Origin: Desmodus rotundus
Taxonomy: Eukaryota; Chordata; Mammalia; Chiroptera; Phyllostomidae
Direction: 5' to 3'
Length of the DNA: 64,000 nt
NCBI RefSeq assembly: GCF_022682495.2
Contig: NC_071387.1
Location: 194,596,143-194,660,142, forward strand
The position numbers were made by a program, and so were the translations under genes. The notes beneath the pieces were generated by a model. The model was not told where the DNA came from. It did not search any database and worked only from the letters and a program-made list of their open reading frames with translations. Shown piece by piece: positions 11,118 through 22,925 of this stretch. Each line of letters starts with the position of its first letter. Within the stretch, counting starts at the first letter, position 1.

Positions 11118-11770
11118 AAAGAGATACCAGAGTTTTCTTCCCGTGTGTCACTGGGCTGGGACCAGGCCTGAAGCAAGTCTGCACTGAGCCAGCCTGTACT
11201 GTGTGGGTTTTTGACTTCACACAGGAGAGCTTTCATAACACAAATCCAGGTGATTTTGTGAATATGTTCATCAAAGCTGGAGACAGAAGCATCAACAGAA
11301 GAGTGCCAAAGCAAGACTGCTTTGACACTGTAGAAATGTTGTAGGAAAAAAGTGAGCTAAGGGAGGGAAACTTTGTTTAATTAAGAAATAAAATCACAGT
11401 GAAAAAAGTGAGGCAAGGCAGGGCTGCTGTCAGCTAACTGGAAAGTCAGAGTAAAAGGAGCCTTGGAGACAGTATCAGGGAGTAGCCCAGGACAAGTTGC
11501 CACTGCCCATTGTTCACTTGGTTGCAAGTCTTTTGGGGACCATTGATGTTTAGGAGATGCATGCCTGTGGGAGAAAATGAGTGGGGAGGGAAAGGTGCAG
11601 CATGCTCCAGGGATGAGAGCGCACTTTGGCTTGAGGGTTTTAAAGGCTGGGAGTTTAGGGAAGGTCTTAGGGAAGGATCTCAATTGAATATTCATCAGCT
11701 TTTCCAGGTGTATCCTTCTCAGGTGTGTTATGTTTCATGATTGGTTGGCACCAGGGAAGGGAAACTGGCT
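11118..11770 (-). mobile_element. Possible ERV LTR, weakly supported
   Basis: This GC-richer block follows the LINE-1 tail. Read on the - strand it has U3-like sequence ('AACCAATCATGAAACATAAC'), a weak TATA-like CTTTAAAACC and later a TTAATTAAAC stretch that could be a decayed polyadenylation region. Open frames of 82 and 104 codons on the - strand and 76 on the + strand show no domain. An unrelated decayed sequence is also possible. Confidence 0.3.
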
Positions 11771-11934
11771 CAGCTGCCTGGTTTTGCTGCTTTTCTGGGA
11801 CTGGAGCTGAAGTACAACTGAGGCCTAAATGTTATCTGTAGGAAGGAAAGGTCAAGGGGATCTAAACTGCATGAACAGCAATGCAAAATCTGTCTCAGTT
11901 TCCCCATTCCACTTGCCAAGGAATTTTCGTAGCT

Positions 11935-12150
11935 TCTCATTATCACGCCTCACAGGGGTCCCACCAAGAAAATGCCATGTGAGGACACAGAAAGCAGCTG
12001 CCTACAAGCCAGGAAGAGAGCTCTCACCAGAAACCAAATTGCCTGGTACCTTGCCTTAGAACTTCCTACTCTTTAGAACTTCAGAAATATATACCTCCTG
12101 TTAAAGCTATCCAGCCTGTGTGGTATTTTGTAATGGCAGCACAGGTAAAT
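11935..12150 (+). mobile_element. MaLR-type LTR, 3' part
   Basis: It contains 'GCCATGTGAGGACACAGAAA', 'CAAGCCAGGAAGAGAGCTCT', 'CACCAGAAACCAAATTGCC', 'TGGTACCTTGCCTTAGAACT' and 'GTGTGGTATTTTGTAATGGC'. This is the order found in the 3' half of MLT1/MST-type LTRs of the mammalian MaLR group. The 5' half is missing. Confidence 0.72.
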
Positions 12151-13431
12151 TAAAGCAAAGGATTCCAGAGCTCCATCTATTGCCTCCCCAGTCTATGAAA
12201 CTTCTAATTCAGTATATTATTACAGCAGTGGGGAGGAAGAAAAGATCCACTCAAAACTACTCATCACCCAATGAAATTTTTAAAAGCCCTGAATACTGCT
12301 GGGAATTGCGACTTGAATTACTAGCTAACATTAACAAGAGCTGTCACTGTTAGTTTCTCAAGTTGCCTGGAAGCCCTGTCTCTGGGAGGCCCTGACAGCT
12401 GACGGAGACACTGCCGAGAGGCCTAGCTAGTGAGGGGCTGCAGCAGGAAGCGCTTCTGTCAAGTGTGTCTACATCTGCCAGGGGCATCGCTGTCAAGCAC
12501 AGCCCTCAGGACACGGCAGATTGTGCACCTCCACTTTTAGAAAGAAAGGGACTCAATAATGATGGCATTAAAAACCTTTTATAAAATAAAAAGCTGAAGA
12601 AGTAGAGAGTGTTTAACTTAGAAATTTAAAAATTTTGGTGAGACGGTAAAGGCCATTTAAAATATCTGAATCCATCCACCACTAAGAAGATATAAACTGT
12701 GTTCTATAGTTTCTCAAGAGATAAAATTAGAATGTATGAGTGGGAGCTTCAGGAAGACAAATAATGGCACATTATAACAACTTATTTTTTGAATTGTAGA
12801 ACTGTACGAAGGTAGAATTGAATGGCAATGCTTTTTTTAAATTGTTAGTTTGAAATAATTTATGTTTACTGAACATTTGCCAAACTGTGCAGTGTCCCAA
12901 AAGTACTCCATCCATATTTTCTATTGTTAACATCTTACAGAACCATATTGTAATGGTAACACTAAAATAACAATAATATTGATAGAATACTATAAAATAA
13001 ACTATAAATTTTATTTTACTTTACAATATTTTCCATTAATGTTTTTTTTCTTTGTTGCAGAACCTAATTTACAATCTTACAATAAATTTTCATGAATCAA
13101 CAACTTTTAATATTAAACTGCTACTTTGTAACTAAAGGAATAACAAAATTTATTACTGCATTTGTAAATATGATAATTACACATCAGTTCCTGCTATTTT
13201 GTTATAAGGCAAGTCAAAATTCATCTGGATAGATTGGTTTAGAATTTTGATCTAATGGTACATTAACATGATTATAAAAGCTATTGGATGAAGAGTTATA
13301 CAAGATACTCTTTAATGATATTGGAGTGATTCATCAAGGTATTATTACATGAAATGTTAAAGGGACTTATTTAAGAAAACGAAGATCAAAACTATGATCA
13401 TTAAAAAGGCAACAAATTCACAAGTATCAAC
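12151..13431. other. Unique sequence with a small GC-rich island
   Basis: No repeat family or gene is recognised. About 12345-12540 is clearly GC-rich (for example 'GGGAGGCCCTGACAGCTGAC') inside AT-rich surroundings. It could be a conserved non-coding element or an old repeat. The rest, from 12560 on, is AT-rich and featureless. Confidence 0.4.
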
Positions 13432-13797
13432 AACTGAACATAAAAACAAAACAAACAAAAACCTAAGCAAACAACAATAACAGGAACAGAATCATAGGTA
13501 TGGAGATCACTTGGAGGGTTACCAGCTGGGAGTCAGAAGGAGGAGAATAGGGGGAAAGATGCAGGGATTAAAAAGCATAATTGGTAGGTACAAAATAGAC
13601 AGGGGAATGTTAAGAGTAGCATAGGAAATGGAGAAGCCAAAGAACTTATATGTATGGGCACATGGACATGGGAACTAAGGAGGTGATTGCTGGAGGGATT
13701 GGGGGTACAAGGCAGAGGGGATAAAGGAGGAAAACTGAGACAACTGTAATAACATAATCAATAAAATATACTTACAAAAATAAAATACTGATACACA
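13432..13797 (+). mobile_element. LINE-1 3' UTR end (second bat subfamily)
   Basis: A diagnostic run begins with 'CAGGAACAGAATCATAGGTA' and 'GGAGATCACTTGGAGGGTTA'. It continues with 'GAAATGGAGAAGCCAAAGAA' and 'CAACTGTAATAACATAATCA' and ends in ATAAAATATA and an A-rich tail. This 3' UTR type differs from the one at 8758 and 29400, and matches the antisense copy at 20413-20612. Confidence 0.85.
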
Positions 13798-15145
13798 AAA
13801 TATTTCAGGAGTCAGTACAAACCTATAGAAATCAGAGTTTTAGTATTCATTTACCTCAATGATTATAAAAGTGTTTCACACTAAATATCTAGTCAAGCTA
13901 ACTACACCTCACTCAAGTAATTATGTGTGATATGGATAAGTGGGGGAAACAGGTAACGAGATAGCGCATGGACACAGCTTACTGTCCCCCAATTTAATAG
14001 AAATAAATTACTAGTTAATTCTACTACTAAAGAAAAATCCCTATATGCATGCATTATTTCTAAAACTATTGCAGATCCAAATATGTTTCATCTAAAAAAT
14101 TTAGAACCAGAAAATAAAGTGCATGGTGAGATGTAAGAAGTAATATTTTCAAATAAATCTTCTACAACATTTTTTGGGGTTACAATACGATGAAAGCCTT
14201 TTAACTTTGTGGAGGGAAATGTTTGGGTTAAACTTTACATTTTTTCTTATTTGTACAAGTGGTTTGGTAAAGATTTGAGCTGAATTTTGTGCATATATAC
14301 ATACCATATATGTATGGTACAACTTGAAGGATTGGGTATCAGAAAACATAGATAATTGTCATTTATCAAAGGAAGACATAAGACACTCAGGAGTAAGTCT
14401 TCAGAACAATTGTTTTTGCCAGTCACTTGAGTTATCAGTGGTTCTCTGTTTTGCTTGAATGTTGTGATTGTCCCAGAAATTTAAAAATGTTCTGAAGTAA
14501 TTCATGCAGAAATAAAAGACTCTTTACAAAAACAAACAAACAATGTTTTAGCATCTTCTTAAAACACTGGTAAGATGCCAAGTTAGAAATGGTCAATTGT
14601 GGTTTAAAATGACAAATGTGTACAATTGACACATAAGTATTTAGCTATGTATGAAGCAATATAAATAAATCACTGCAACAGAAGATTAAGAGGAATATGA
14701 TTTCTGATTCTTCTGATACAAATTTAATAGAGTAATATGAAATAGATATTACAATTCAAATTTACAGAGTAATGTGAAATAGTGAGTTGAAAACTGTAGA
14801 CATGCTTATGTTTTCTTAGATGGGCCAATGGGGGGAAATGAAAGGGTGAAGAAAATGATTGCACGCATGGTTTTAGAAATATTTGTAGAAAAAAATGAAT
14901 AGAAAGATGATGATGCTAAAACTGATACAAAACATCTGTGTCAGTTTTGTGGACAGTAAAACAGGTTTACTTGCTTGTATCTAAATATACTTGTAGAACT
15001 ATTTTGTTATTTACATATGTCTAATATGTGTACAGAAAGATATAGTTAAACCAAATAATATTTAAAGTAATCCCATGTAATCGCATATTACATGTTGAAT
15101 TCCTCTGCCCCAGACTTTGCACCAACTAGTCAGCCATTAAGCTTG
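13798..15145. other. AT-rich unique sequence
   Basis: No gene or repeat is recognised. Short open frames on the - strand (66 and 65 codons at 14149-14349 and 14435-14632) have no recognisable motif and are expected by chance. Confidence 0.55.
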
Positions 15146-15153
15146 CTCTATTC

Positions 15154-15424
15154 CAGTGATTTCAAACTTTATACATCTCAAGGCATGCATAATCTAATTA
15201 TTAAAATTCTATGCCACACCAAAAATATATTTTTTGCTAATCTGACAAAGAAATTAGATATAGTTTTGATTTGTTCGTCCCAGACCACTATTTTTATGTT
15301 GGCCGTTGTCTTGTTTTTTTTTTTTAATTTAACAGTATTAGGGAAAAGAGGTTATTGTCCCTGATTGCATGTTTAAAAAAAATATATGGAGTGCCTCTTG
15401 AGGCATACCAGTTTAAAATCACTG
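15154..15424. mobile_element. Non-autonomous hAT DNA transposon with target-site duplication
   Basis: This is a 271-base element with terminal inverted repeats: left CAGTGATTTCAAACTT, and right end reading CAGTGATTTTAAACTG on the opposite strand. It is flanked by an 8-base target duplication, CTCTATTC (15146-15153) and TTCTATTC (15425-15432), with one mismatch. An 8-base duplication and CAG-starting ends are hallmarks of hAT elements. No transposase is encoded, so it is a MITE-like passenger. A related copy lies at 49099-49281. Confidence 0.85.
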
Positions 15425-15537
15425 TTCTATTCATTTCATGACCTCACAATTTACACAATTGATATTTCAAACCCTACTTATAACAGTCTGGAGATACTTT
15501 ACTGCATATAGTTGTCAATGTTAGAAACATTCAACCC

Positions 15538-16139
15538 TGTAGAGAATTTTTGTGAGTTTATTTGAGACAAACTGATGACAGTTGCCAGGAAGCAAAATCT
15601 CAGCAGATTGAGAAATACTCCTGAGAATGGAAGTTTAGCCCTTATTTTATACATCACAATAAAAAGAGTAGGCATAAGGAGGTTATAAGAAATTCATTTG
15701 TGATAGATTAGGGAGATGGGAGAAAGCACAGTGAGGAAACTTCTAATAGATAAAAAGTAAAATGATAGACAATGTTTACACAGGTACAAGATAGTTAATG
15801 TTCAACAAATAACATGATGATAACAATGGCGGGATGTGTGGTCTCCTCCTGGTGTGGTGCCTGTGCTTTGAGGAATCTGGAAAAAGTATATTGGACTTTC
15901 CAAAGGTATGCTATCATAGATGCAAAAAGAACAGACGGGTTCAGTTAAGGTAAAGGCTGATCTTTGTTAGGGAACAATACCTGCCTAGGGCATGACTACC
16001 TGCCATGATCTGTTTCAGGTAGAAAGATTTAATTTCAGACCAGCCTGTGTGGGGACTTTATGTCTCTGAGTTCGTAAGGCTGCTACTCAGACATCCTCTG
16101 AGCGGGTCAGGTATTGCATGTGTCCCTTTCCCTCTAACA
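15538..16139 (-). mobile_element. ERV LTR (probable class I)
   Basis: On the - strand it reads TGTTAGAGGGAAAGGG at its 5' end. A TATA-like GTATAAAATAAG lies near 15645-15651, then AATAAACTC (complement of TTTATT, 15557-15562), and it closes with ...TCTCTACA at 15538. The TG...CA ends, promoter and polyadenylation signal in order, and a length of about 600 bases fit a solo LTR. No matching target duplication is evident and no internal viral sequence adjoins. Confidence 0.6.
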
Positions 16140-16870
16140 CTAGCTCTGCAGTCTAGGAATGTAGGCTGTGACCGTACACGCTGTATTCAACGCTGGGACA
16201 CTTACTGTTCCTTATGTTCATGAAATCGGTGCTCTAGCTCTTCAAATAAGGAAGTCCCCACCCAATAAGGCCTATAATTATAATTACAAAGTAAAGAGCA
16301 AGAACCTTAGGAAGTGGACAATGACAGGAAACAGTTATTTAAATAACTTGATTAAATAAATGTAATTTATTTTAATTTAGCATAACCAGAAGAAAGATAA
16401 CTCCATTTAAATCACAACTTTAGAAAAGTTTAGTTCTAAAGTTATTACATTGATTCTGTATTTCTCTAACCTACCAGGGGATAACATCTCACTTTGGCTT
16501 GCTTACAGTGCAGAAAACAGGGGAGAAGAATGTTTTTGCCCAGATTTAAACATAAAAATGAACCCCTTGAGGTCCATCTGTAAATGGTGTCATATGGTTC
16601 CTTAAAATATTTTTAAAAGGTCAAAAAAAAAGAGAGAGAGAAATAAGTAGATGAGAAGGAAGAAGAGGAAGAGAAAAAAGAGACAGAGAAGGAAGAGGAG
16701 GGTTTTAGTTTGTAAACATCTAGAGGTAGAACAAGATATGAGTCAATCAGAAGGGAAGAAAGGATAATGTCAAAAAAAGAACTTATTCTGAGTTATTTTT
16801 GAAGCCTACTAGCCCTATAATTAATGTATCGAGAATTCTTATCTATCAGGAAGTATCAACTCTGCATTCC

Positions 16871-17079
16871 TTTTTAAAATATTTTATTTATTTATTTTTA
16901 GAGAGAGGGGAAGAGAAAGAGAGAGAGAAGGAGAGAAACATCAATGTGTGGTTGCCTCTCACATACTCCCACTGGGGACCAGGCCTGCAACCCAGGCATG
17001 TGTCTTGCCTGGGAATCGAACTGGCCACCTTTTGGTTCCCAGGTCCATGCTCAATCTACTGAGCTATACCAGCCAGGGC
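16871..17079 (-). mobile_element. VES-type SINE
   Basis: Read on the + strand it runs from a T-rich complement of the tail, through 'GAGAGAAACATCAATGTGTG', 'CTGCAACCCAGGCATGTGTC' and 'TGGGAATCGAACTGGCCACC' (complement of the B box), to 'GAGCTATACCAGCCAGGGC'. Target-site duplications CTGCATTCCTTT (from 16862) and CTGCATTCTTTA (from 17082) flank it. Confidence 0.93.
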
Positions 17080-18245
17080 AACTGCATTCTTTAGAAGGAG
17101 TAAGGATGGTAATAGTCACTAAAAGAATATATTTTTGAAATGAGAAAAAAAACAGATTATTATTTTGACCCTTACTAGATTTATACCCCTGTTGAACTGA
17201 CTTATATAATCATAAAGCTTCAGTTTTCATCCTCATAAAAGGACAATAGTAATTTTTATTTTATTACCTAATTGAGGACAACAAATTAGATCATTCATAT
17301 AAAAAGCTTTCTAATGATCATGTTATTTGTTGCTACTTCTGTCATTTCACTCTCTTCAAGTGTGACTATTCGTAAAACACAGATCCATCCTATGTGTACT
17401 ACTCAGGATCCAGTCTCTAGACACAGGCAAAGAGTTTCAAGTATATTTTATCAAAGGAAAATGACCTTCCAAAAGCCACTTACACGTTTTCATCCTTCAT
17501 TCTGCTTCTTGATGCAAGTGATTCATGGAACATGGCCAAGTTAGTGACAATGATATGTGACGTACCTCCTCAGGGTACCCTATCCAGTACTGGTAGGGTC
17601 AAGAGAAGAGTCTGTCCTCTGCCCGGAAAGCAACGTGCAGCTGAGCACAATGAGATGAGATTTTATGAGAACATACATTTCGAATGCACTTTGGTGGATA
17701 GACCAAAGCGGACCAAGTGAGAATGCCCTCTCTGGCATTGTTCCCAGCAGATACAGAGACCAGCTTTTTTCTCGAGAGCAGATTGATTGGTGACAAGAAG
17801 GGTGGTTCTACAATTTCCCTGAGGTTCAGCAACAGCTAAATTTTGGATTAATATGGAAAAATAATCTCAATTTTAGGGTGGGTTGTTAAGGAAGGACTAG
17901 AATTTATGCTACTTTGGATAAATATGGGTATATTAAGTCATTCAATTTATGGTGACTCTTTACCTCTCACTGTTACGGTTCTGTTTGTGAAACGTGTATT
18001 CTGTTACTTCTTTTTCCCACAGTCACTTTATTTTTAAACCTAATCTAGAGGGTGATATTGTGCTCATTGATTCTGTATAACATACAGAGTTAAAGAGATG
18101 GTAAGAAGAAATTTCAATGTTAAGATTGTTTTTAATAAGCATATTTTTTAATGAAGGTTTATCAGAAAAACTTTTCACAGTTAGAAAATATAGACTTTTT
18201 TGCATTGTCTTTATTATATTAAGGAAGAGAAGGGAAGGCATTGTT
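17080..18245. other. Unassigned unique sequence
   Basis: No gene or repeat family is recognised. About 17310-17840 is less AT-rich than its neighbours and holds overlapping short open frames (76, 62 and 77 codons) without domains. It may be an old decayed element, but nothing supports a name. Confidence 0.45.
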
Positions 18246-18612
18246 TTTCATGGGTATTGCTATGGACATAATACTTGTGTGCCCTCAAATTTACATGTTG
18301 AAGCTTTAATTCCTAATGTGGCATCATTAGGAGTTGGTCTTTGGGAAAGAGGTTTGGATGAAGTCAAGAGGGTAGAGCTCCTTGAACGGAACGGACACCC
18401 TTATGAGAAAAGATGTGGAAAAGATTTCTGTGGTGTGAGAGCACACGAAGACTACTGTCATACACAAGTCAAGAAGACAGATCTCACCAGGAAGCAAAAT
18501 GGTCAGCGCCTTGATCTGAACTTCCCAGCCTCCAGAACTGTGAGAAATAAATGTCTGTTGTTTAAGCCACCCAGTTTATGGTGTTCTGTTATAGCAGCCC
18601 ATGCTGTTTAAG
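18246..18612 (+). mobile_element. MaLR-type LTR, nearly complete
   Basis: It starts 'TTGCTATGGACATAATACTT' and 'GTGTGCCCTCAAATTTACAT'. It continues through a 'GGCATCATTAGGAGTTGGTC'-type block, 'CTTATGAGAAAAGATGTGGA', 'CCAGCCTCCAGAACTGTGAG', AAATAAATGTCTGTTG, 'TTTAAGCCACCCAGTTTATG' and ends near 'TATAGCAGCCCATGCTGTTT'. This is the order of a full MLT1/MST-type LTR of about 370 bases. A 164-codon open frame running through it (18117-18611) is fortuitous. Confidence 0.82.
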
Positions 18613-20066
18613 GTAGGTATATAACAATTCTAAACCTTTTCTTCTTCTTCCTTTTTTTAAATAGTCACAAATTATAGACACTTCCTCTACTGACACATTA
18701 AAATATTTAATTTTTCAACAATGCAAATTCCGTTTCTTTCCTACCTCCTCAACTTTTCTCATAAATAAGCCCCCCAAAAGACAAAAGTTGAAACATGAAA
18801 TGCCCATGGGGTATGAAAGTCAACTCATTTAAAATATTGATAACTACATCAAACAAAGTATATCTAAGAGTTGACATCAGCCCATGGACCACTATGACTT
18901 TTTGAGCTAAAGTATAATTTGAAAGCAAGCTTTTATAATTTTTAACCCTTTACACATCAAATTCAACCTTCAAAATTTAAGCATATCTAGCTTTGAAATT
19001 AAAATATATATTTTGAGAAATATATACATATTTATGTATATACATACATATTTATGTATATACATACATATGTATGTATATACATACATAAGTGCTCAGT
19101 GGTTTAGCAGGTAATAAAGAGCATCACGAATTAGCATCACTCTAGTTTGAAGTAACTGTAACAAGACATTTAAAATATATTCCAACCAATATTTCTGACC
19201 TAGAGAAATAAGCAACTGGAAGGATTGTGAAATTTGAAAAAATAAGTAATCACTAAGACTATAAAAGAGTAATTTTTTGAACTAGACAAGACAGTAGTAA
19301 ACAAATAGAGAAATACTGTCTTAAAGGGTGATCTTTCAAGAGTTATCAAAGTGACTTTAACTAAATAGTACAGCAAAAACTACTTTAAAAAGCTAAATAA
19401 TTTCCTTCAAAGGTATTAACCTGAAATGATTATGAAAAGTTTTTATTTCTATAATAATGTAAAGAGCATTTTGTCGATGCAAAAAATATATTTTATATGC
19501 AGTTTAGTATAGGCATAAAGATACACTCCAGGCTACTGAGGAACATCTACTTAATTTTATTGATTTTTTCCCTTCAGTTTAAATTCTTTAGTCTCCATGG
19601 TCTTTTATCATTTTTATTCAAAGGTGAATAAGAGGTCAAAATTTAATTCTGTCCTATCTTTTAGATTATTATTTATAATCATACCTTGGAATAATGAATA
19701 TCATTAACTACCCATTTAAAATTTCAACCCTTGAAGCAGACTTTAGAGTTCTCTCTAGAAGAAATTAAATTTCCCATTTACTTTATATAGGTTATATATT
19801 TTTAAACAGATAGATATGTTTCTGAGGGGAAAAGTAGTGGTAGTATCTACTGTTATTAAGCTATGAGTGGATCTTAGAAAACATAAAGGATTTTTTATTT
19901 ATATTTCTTAAAATTACTTAATTGTTATATTCTAGAATGATGAATTATAACTCTTTCCATGCATACATGCTTCCACACTCCATACAAGGTTTTATGCTAT
20001 TGGAAAAAATAAAATAAAAATACCATGTGTATATGCATAAAAGACATTTAATAGAGACCACAAACT
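18613..20066. other. AT-rich unique sequence with a palindromic tetranucleotide array
   Basis: No gene is recognised. Apart from the simple repeat at 19012-19092, the sequence is AT-rich and featureless. Confidence 0.55.
19012..19092. repeat. (TATG/CATA)n simple repeat with perfect palindrome
   Basis: Alternating TATGTATA and TACATACATA units recur several times. Positions 19053-19086 form a perfect 34-base palindrome centred on CATATG (between 19069 and 19070). It is a microsatellite array able to fold as a hairpin, with no evidence of function. Confidence 0.85.
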
Positions 20067-20399
20067 TAGGGTTTTTTTTATTTTGTTTTACTGCATCTTG
20101 GGGAGTGGCATTGTTTAATAAACTATATAGCTTTCAGGTGTATAATTATATAATATATCATCTGTATGCTGTACTGTGTGCACACCATTCCAAGTCAAGT
20201 CTCCTTCCATCACCATTTATACCTCCTTTACCCCCCACACCTCTTTCCTTCTCGTGATCACTGTACTGTTGTCTGTGTCTTTGAGGGTTTTTTTTTTCTT
20301 TTTTCTTTTCTTTGCTTAATCCTTTCACCTTTTCACCCAGCACTCAGGTATCCTTGGGGTGTAATTATTCCTTTCCTGACTACTGGAATATGTCTTATG
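20067..20399 (-). mobile_element. Older LINE-1 3' UTR
   Basis: The + strand shows 'TACTGCATCTTGGGGAGTGG', 'TATATAGCTTTCAGGTGTAT', 'CACCATTCCAAGTCAAGTCT', 'CCTTCCATCACCATTTATAC' and 'GATCACTGTACTGTTGTCTG'. This is the reverse complement of an older LINE-1 3' UTR, also seen in part at about 48180-48320. It is truncated and non-coding. Confidence 0.7.
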
Positions 20400-20625
20400 G
20401 AGAACTGAATTTTTTAAATATATTTATTGATTATGCTATTACAGTTGTCCCATTCCCCCCCCACTCCACTCCATCCTGCCCACCCCCCTCCCTCCCACAT
20501 TCCCCCCCCATAGTTCATGCCCATGGGTCATACTTATAAGTTCTTTGGCTTCTACATTTCCTACTCTATTTTTACCCTCCCCCTATTTTCCACCTATCAT
20601 CTATGCTACTTAGAGAACTGAATTT
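20400..20625 (-). mobile_element. LINE-1 3' end with perfect 13-base target duplication
   Basis: The 200-base body (20413-20612) is the reverse complement of the LINE-1 3' UTR type seen at 13432. The + strand has 'ATTATGCTATTACAGTTGTC', 'CCCATGGGTCATACTTATAA', 'GTTCTTTGGCTTCTACATTT' and ATCTATGCTACTTA. It is bracketed by identical copies of GAGAACTGAATTT at 20400-20412 and 20613-20625. It is a clean, relatively recent, severely 5'-truncated retroinsertion. Confidence 0.92.
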
Positions 20626-20934
20626 GAGAATTGGCAATACGGTGGCAGGATATTGCCAGCCAAAGTGGCCCACAATGAAGAGGGTACATAGTCTGTGGCA
20701 ACCCCAGAGAAGGAGATTCAGATTTTCAATTCAATAATGATGCAGCCTTACAAAGCAGCTGGTGCGACCAGCTGGACCAGGGAATTGGCTCCTGATGGGC
20801 TACCCAAAAGACCATTTTAAGAAGCAGTGATAAGATCTAATCAATTAGTGTGAAGAGAGAGAAATGATAATCAATAAATATTTTATGTAACTCCCCTGAT
20901 TTTCCTAAGTCCTCCTTGCTAAAATCTCGCATTA

Positions 20935-21075
20935 AAGGAGAAAGTATTGAGGTAGAAGAGAGTAAAGGGGGGTGAATAATTGGTGGTGGAGGATACAGAT
21001 GATGTATTATAGAATTGCACACCCGAAACCTATATAATCAATGTCACCCCGATAAATTCAATAACATAAAATGAG
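20935..21075 (+). mobile_element. Older LINE-1 3' end
   Basis: The stretch 'TATTATAGAATTGCACACCC', 'GAAACCTATATAATCAATGT' and 'CACCCCGATAAATTCAATAA' followed by an A-rich tail matches the terminal 3' UTR of an older LINE-1. It resembles the end of the element at 9048-11105. Only the last 100-150 bases are recognisable. Confidence 0.65.
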
Positions 21076-22708
21076 AAGAAAAACGATTGGCAATAATATG
21101 CATTATAACATGCACACAAAATGTGTACCAAGTATGTTTAATGTTAGTTATTCACAGGTTTCAGCCTGGAAAAATATTTAAACACAAATTCCACTCATAT
21201 GTCTCTCTATCTCATTCTTTTGTGAACAATCACTCTACTTGTCAATGGCTGTCAGCATGCATAGAAAGAGTCCACAATTTTAGGGCAGGGCTAAGCTTTT
21301 CATACTTCTTGTAGTCTAGCCACATGTCCAAGTAATTCCAACATAGTTATTTTTTAATATAAAAATGTTTCCAACAATCCCCGGGGAGCTATTTTACTCA
21401 GACCTAACCTCTAGTTTATGGGTAGAAATGCTTCCTGTGTCATCCATGCCATAGCACCACACTGTGTACCTTCGTGATAGTGAGTGGGTTTCATCCACAC
21501 TCAGTCACACCACAAGTATAAAAAGTATACTCAAGGATAAGGAAAGATTAACTTTAAAAATCTTGTTCGAGTAAAGATCCATTCAAAGCACATGTTAAGT
21601 CAATGGATTTTAATCACTGATCAGATTCCACATTAAATTTGCTATAGTATCAAAGAATTTCCACAATTATCTGAAAAGACTGAAAAAATATTGCTGTTTT
21701 CCAACCACATATCGCTATATGATGGACATATTTTAATGTCATTCAACCATTATAACATGATAAAACATATTAAATCTACAAGAAGATGTGAGAATCAACA
21801 TGTCTTCAGTTGAAGGAGACAGTAATGTGAACATGGCACTCATAAATTTTTACATTGAAGACATGTTTTAAATGAAAATGGCATTTGTGTTAACATATAC
21901 TAGGAGTATTATAGTTATTTTAAAATTAATTATTAAATACATAAAATATATCTATTTTAATTTCAAATATGGTATTATTGGACATATATCATATCATCAA
22001 AAGTTCTTCAGGATTCTCAGTACTTTTTTAAAAGAGTAAAAGATTTAAGATGAAAAACTCATATTTTTTGTTCAAGAAAATATATGTCAGTTGTTATGAG
22101 GCAAAACAATAAAAAATAATATATTTTTAAAGATTTGTTGTATAGATTTGAGGTGATACCACCTTTTGTACCCTCCTGGTAGCAGGAATTGTATTTTATG
22201 TTTAAGTGCAATAATTTATTATACATTATTTATAAAATGGATATATACATATAAATGTATACACAGACATAAACATGTGTTATATGTATACATATAAAAT
22301 TTTCCTTTCATATATATTTTATGTATATGTTAATTCTGCACACAAAACATTTGTATAAATATATGTCTGTATAATACATCTTTTTTACACATATATGATT
22401 CTATTTCAATTTATTTATATCTTAGTTGACTATTGGTTATATTTGTCCTTTTCACTTCTGTTTACATTTTACAAACTTAAAAATAAACAGTGAATTATAC
22501 AAGATAACAAACCTAAAGTTACTCATCTGTTTATATAAATATTTGAATATAGAAAAATAAAAATTTTTCAGGTACTTAATATTTTCTTGTTGATGAACTT
22601 GTAAATCATGCCTATGCTTTTAAGCAAATACCCCCACTTTATTTTTCTAACATAAACCATACTGACACTACACTTACTCCTTTTTTTTTCATTAAAAATT
22701 ATTGTCTT
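21076..22708. other. AT-rich sequence without recognised features
   Basis: No gene or repeat family is seen. Positions about 22200-22400 are rich in TATATA and ATAC runs of low complexity. Confidence 0.55.
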
Positions 22709-22925
22709 GCCCTGGCTGGTGTAGCTCAGTGGATTGAGCCCAGGCCTGTGAATCACGGGGTCACTGGTTCGATTCCCAGTCTAGGGCACATGCCTAGGCT
22801 GCAGGTCAGATCTCCAGTGGGGGTGGGAGGGAACTCGTGAGAAGCAACCACACATTGATGTTTCTATTCCTCTCTTTCTCCCTCCCTTCTCCTTTCTCTA
22901 AAAATAAATAAAATCTAAAAAATAT
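22709..22925 (+). mobile_element. VES-type SINE, well preserved
   Basis: This is one of the best-preserved SINE copies in the window. The head is 'GCCCTGGCTGGTGTAGCTCA' and the B box 'CACTGGTTCGATTCCCAGTC'. The body ends 'CCTCTCTTTCTCCCTCCCTT' and the tail is AAAATAAATAAAATC. The tRNA-like A and B boxes could still act as an internal RNA polymerase III promoter. The head type supports a bat source. Confidence 0.95.

Noticed and set aside
18117..18611. A 164-codon + strand open frame
   Set aside because: It runs through a MaLR LTR and has no domain. The LTR explains the sequence.
22709..22790. tRNA-like A and B boxes that could be called a tRNA gene
   Set aside because: They are the head of a VES SINE. 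The same applies to the six other SINE copies; none is a real tRNA gene.
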